Below the pieces are notes generated by a model, which was not told the DNA's origin, made no database searches, and was given only the letters and a program-made list of their open reading frames with translations. DNA of 6,244 nucleotides from Bog-473 sp052148295 (lineage in GTDB: Bacteria > Actinomycetota > Acidimicrobiia > Acidimicrobiales > RAAP-2): positions 1 to 6,244 of the forward strand of contig JBKQIP010000233.1 of assembly GCA_052148295.1 (NCBI GenBank), given 5' to 3'. The position numbers were made by a program, and so were the translations under genes. Shown here piece by piece: positions 4,708 through 6,244 of the stretch; within the stretch, counting starts at the first letter, position 1; every line of letters starts with the position of its first letter.

Positions 4708-6244
4708 TCAGCTGCCGCTGCCGCTGCCCCCGAGGCCGGGGAACCCTCCCCCACCGAAGGGGTCGTCGTCCGAGTTGCTCTGCTGGGACTCCTGCTGCTG
4801 CGCCTCGGCCTGGCTGCCCAAAGTGACCGCCGTGGTGTGCTTGTCGTCGCCGACGTAGTAGGTCACCTGGACCACCTGCCCGGCCTTGTCGCCCTCGATC
4901 ACGCTCTGGAGGCCTTCGGAGGAGGTGATCGGCGTGTTGTCGACCTGGACGATCACGTCGCCCTGCTGGAGACCCGCCTTGTCGGCCGGTGAACCGGAGA
5001 TCACGTCGAGGATCACCGCGCCCGATGTCGGGGTGAAGCCGTACTGCTGGCGCAGGGCGGGGGTGAGCGTGGTGATGTCCACGCCGAGGTACCCGCCGGA
5101 GTTGCTGGCCGGTCCGCCCTTCTCGAGGATCGGGATGAGCGACTCGACCTGCGCGGTGGGAATGGCGAACCCGATGTTCTCGGCGTCGGCGCCGTCGTCG
5201 GTGGTGCCGGCCACGGCGGTGTTCATGCCGATGACCTGACCGGCCGTGTCGATCAGGGGGCCACCGGAGTTGCCGGGATTGATGGCGGCATCGGTCTGGA
5301 TCAGGTTGGTCAGGTTCTCCGTGGCCGTCCCGTCGCCACCGGCGGTGACGGAGCGACCCAGGGCCGAGACGATGCCCGACGTCACGGTGGGCGTCCCGGC
5401 GGCCAGGCCCAGGGCGTTGCCGATGGCGACCACGGCGTCACCCACCTGGGTCTTGGTCGAGCTGCCGAAGGTGACGGTGGGCAGGTTCGAGGCGTTGTCG
5501 ATCTTGAGCAGGGCCACGTCGTCCTTGGTGTCGTATCCGACGAGCGCAGTCGGGAGGGGCTTGGACTGCCCGTATTCGGTCACGGTGATGGACCCACCGG
5601 TGCTGTCGGTGAAGAGCTCGATCACGTGGTTGTTGGTCACCACCTCGCCGTTGGACGTGATGATCATGCCCGTCCCCTCGTCCTCGCTGCCGCCGGCCTT
5701 CACGTCGATGGAGACGACGGCCGGGATCACCTCTTTGACCAGTTGGGGAATCGTCACGTTGCCGCTGAGGACGGCGGCACCGGGGGCCGAATTGCTCTCG
5801 TGGATGGTGACGTTGTTCCCGCCGTCGTGGTCGTCGGCGATGGCCGTGACCCCGGCCCCCACCAGGGCGCCGATGACCGCGGCGATGACGGCGACGGCGA
5901 TCCACCGGCGCCCACCCCCCGAGGCGGCCGACGGGGCGGCCGGTCGCGGCGGCGGCGGGAGGAAATTGAGGGATGTGGTTGGGGTGGAGGCGGCCAGTGG
6001 GGCCGGGGCTGCCGGTGTGACCGCCGTAGATTCGATGGACGCGGCCGCGGGGGTTGGCCCCTCGGGGGTCCCGGCCGAGGGCGCTGGGGGCGACGGAGGC
6101 GGTGGCGGAGGGGGAACCGGTGGCGCCCAGGTGGGTGATCCGACGGGTTGGGGCCCGGCACCCGGCGTCGGTGGCGACCCGGCGTCGGCCGACGCCTCTG
6201 CGGCGGGTCCTCCCTCGACCTCGGCCTCGACCTCGGCCTCGACC
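4708..6244 (-). CDS. htrA: HtrA/DegP-like membrane-anchored serine protease with one PDZ domain (N-terminus outside window)
   Basis: The frame reads from the right edge to a TGA at 4710-4708 with no stop, so at least 511 residues belong to it. The GTG at 5862 lies inside the membrane helix and is not the likely start. In visible-fragment numbering: an acidic VEAE repeat at 1-10; a Pro/Ala/Ser-rich cytoplasmic region to about 113, with a seven-Pro run near 44-50; one membrane helix at about 114-136 after an Arg-Arg stop; then the trypsin-like domain outside the membrane. The triad is intact: His206 in TNNHV, Asp242 in TKDDVALLK, Ser326 in NPGNSGGPL. A PDZ domain covers about 385-476, with GYLGV as its likely carboxylate-binding loop. 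A Gln/Asp/Gly-rich tail ends in GSGSGS. Such proteases degrade or refold misfolded envelope proteins. The layout resembles actinobacterial PepD/HtrA proteins. The symbol is at family level, since several paralogues usually exist. The promoter is outside the window. Confidence 0.95.
   Translation of the reverse strand, partial: VEAEVEAEVEGGPAAEASADAGSPPTPGAGPQPVGSPTWAPPVPPPPPPPSPPAPSAGTPEGPTPAAASIESTAVTPAAPAPLAASTPTTSLNFLPPPPRPAAPSAASGGGRRWIAVAVIAAVIGALVGAGVTAIADDHDGGNNVTIHESNSAPGAAVLSGNVTIPQLVKEVIPAVVSIDVKAGGSEDEGTGMIITSNGEVVTNNHVIELFTDSTGGSITVTEYGQSKPLPTALVGYDTKDDVALLKIDNASNLPTVTFGSSTKTQVGDAVVAIGNALGLAAGTPTVTSGIVSALGRSVTAGGDGTATENLTNLIQTDAAINPGNSGGPLIDTAGQVIGMNTAVAGTTDDGADAENIGFAIPTAQVESLIPILEKGGPASNSGGYLGVDITTLTPALRQQYGFTPTSGAVILDVISGSPADKAGLQQGDVIVQVDNTPITSSEGLQSVIEGDKAGQVVQVTYYVGDDKHTTAVTLGSQAEAQQQESQQSNSDDDPFGGGGFPGLGGSGSGS
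6214..6244 (-). repeat. 12-bp tandem repeat encoding (VEAE)n in the protease N-terminus
   Basis: Two full copies of CTCGACCTCGGC (6214-6225 and 6226-6237) plus a partial third run into the window edge. On the coding (minus) strand they encode alternating Val-Glu-Ala-Glu. The total copy number is unknown because the array continues outside the window. Confidence 0.85.

Overview
This window comes from a very GC-rich bacterial chromosome. Coding third positions are almost always G or C, and the genes are packed close together. The protein families (MacB/HlyD-type exporter parts, a family I pyrophosphatase of about 169 residues, a membrane-anchored HtrA protease with a Pro-rich cytoplasmic tail) fit a high-GC Gram-positive actinobacterium. 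An acidimicrobial-type lineage is possible, but that finer placement is a guess. I see no rRNA, tRNA, CRISPR array, transposase, integrase or phage gene.

Left block (1-3328, plus strand): three same-strand genes that look like one operon. They are the 3' end of a MacB/FtsX-type ABC permease, a secreted Gly/Ser/Thr-rich protein with two DUF5666-like repeats that each carry a cysteine pair, and a large MacA/HlyD-type membrane-fusion adaptor. The adaptor's start overlaps the end of the secreted-protein gene. The ATPase subunit is not visible and may lie upstream. The adaptor is unusual because its helical hairpin is interrupted by long Gly/Ser repeat linkers. Both the adaptor and the secreted protein end in FGGGG-type tails.

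Middle (3329-3673): about 345 bases with no recognisable gene. It holds a strong GC hairpin (possible terminator) and a 59-codon open frame with a very good ribosome binding site, whose stop overlaps the start of the next gene as ATGA.

Right block, plus strand (3674-4676): an inorganic pyrophosphatase gene (ppa) with all the family's active-site residues, followed 10 bases later by a SnoaL/NTF2-like small protein. The two are probably co-transcribed.

Right block, minus strand (4708-6244): an HtrA/DegP-like serine protease, convergent with the SnoaL-like gene across a 31-base gap that contains a GC-rich inverted repeat. Its reading frame stays open to the window edge, so the N-terminus is missing. 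The visible part runs from an acidic/Pro-rich cytoplasmic segment through one membrane helix and a trypsin-like domain with intact His-Asp-Ser triad to one PDZ domain and a Gly-rich tail.

Most of these are conventional families. The points most worth a second look are the DUF5666 protein between the permease and the adaptor, the repeat-interrupted adaptor, the shared Gly/Phe tails, and the unusual start context of ppa.
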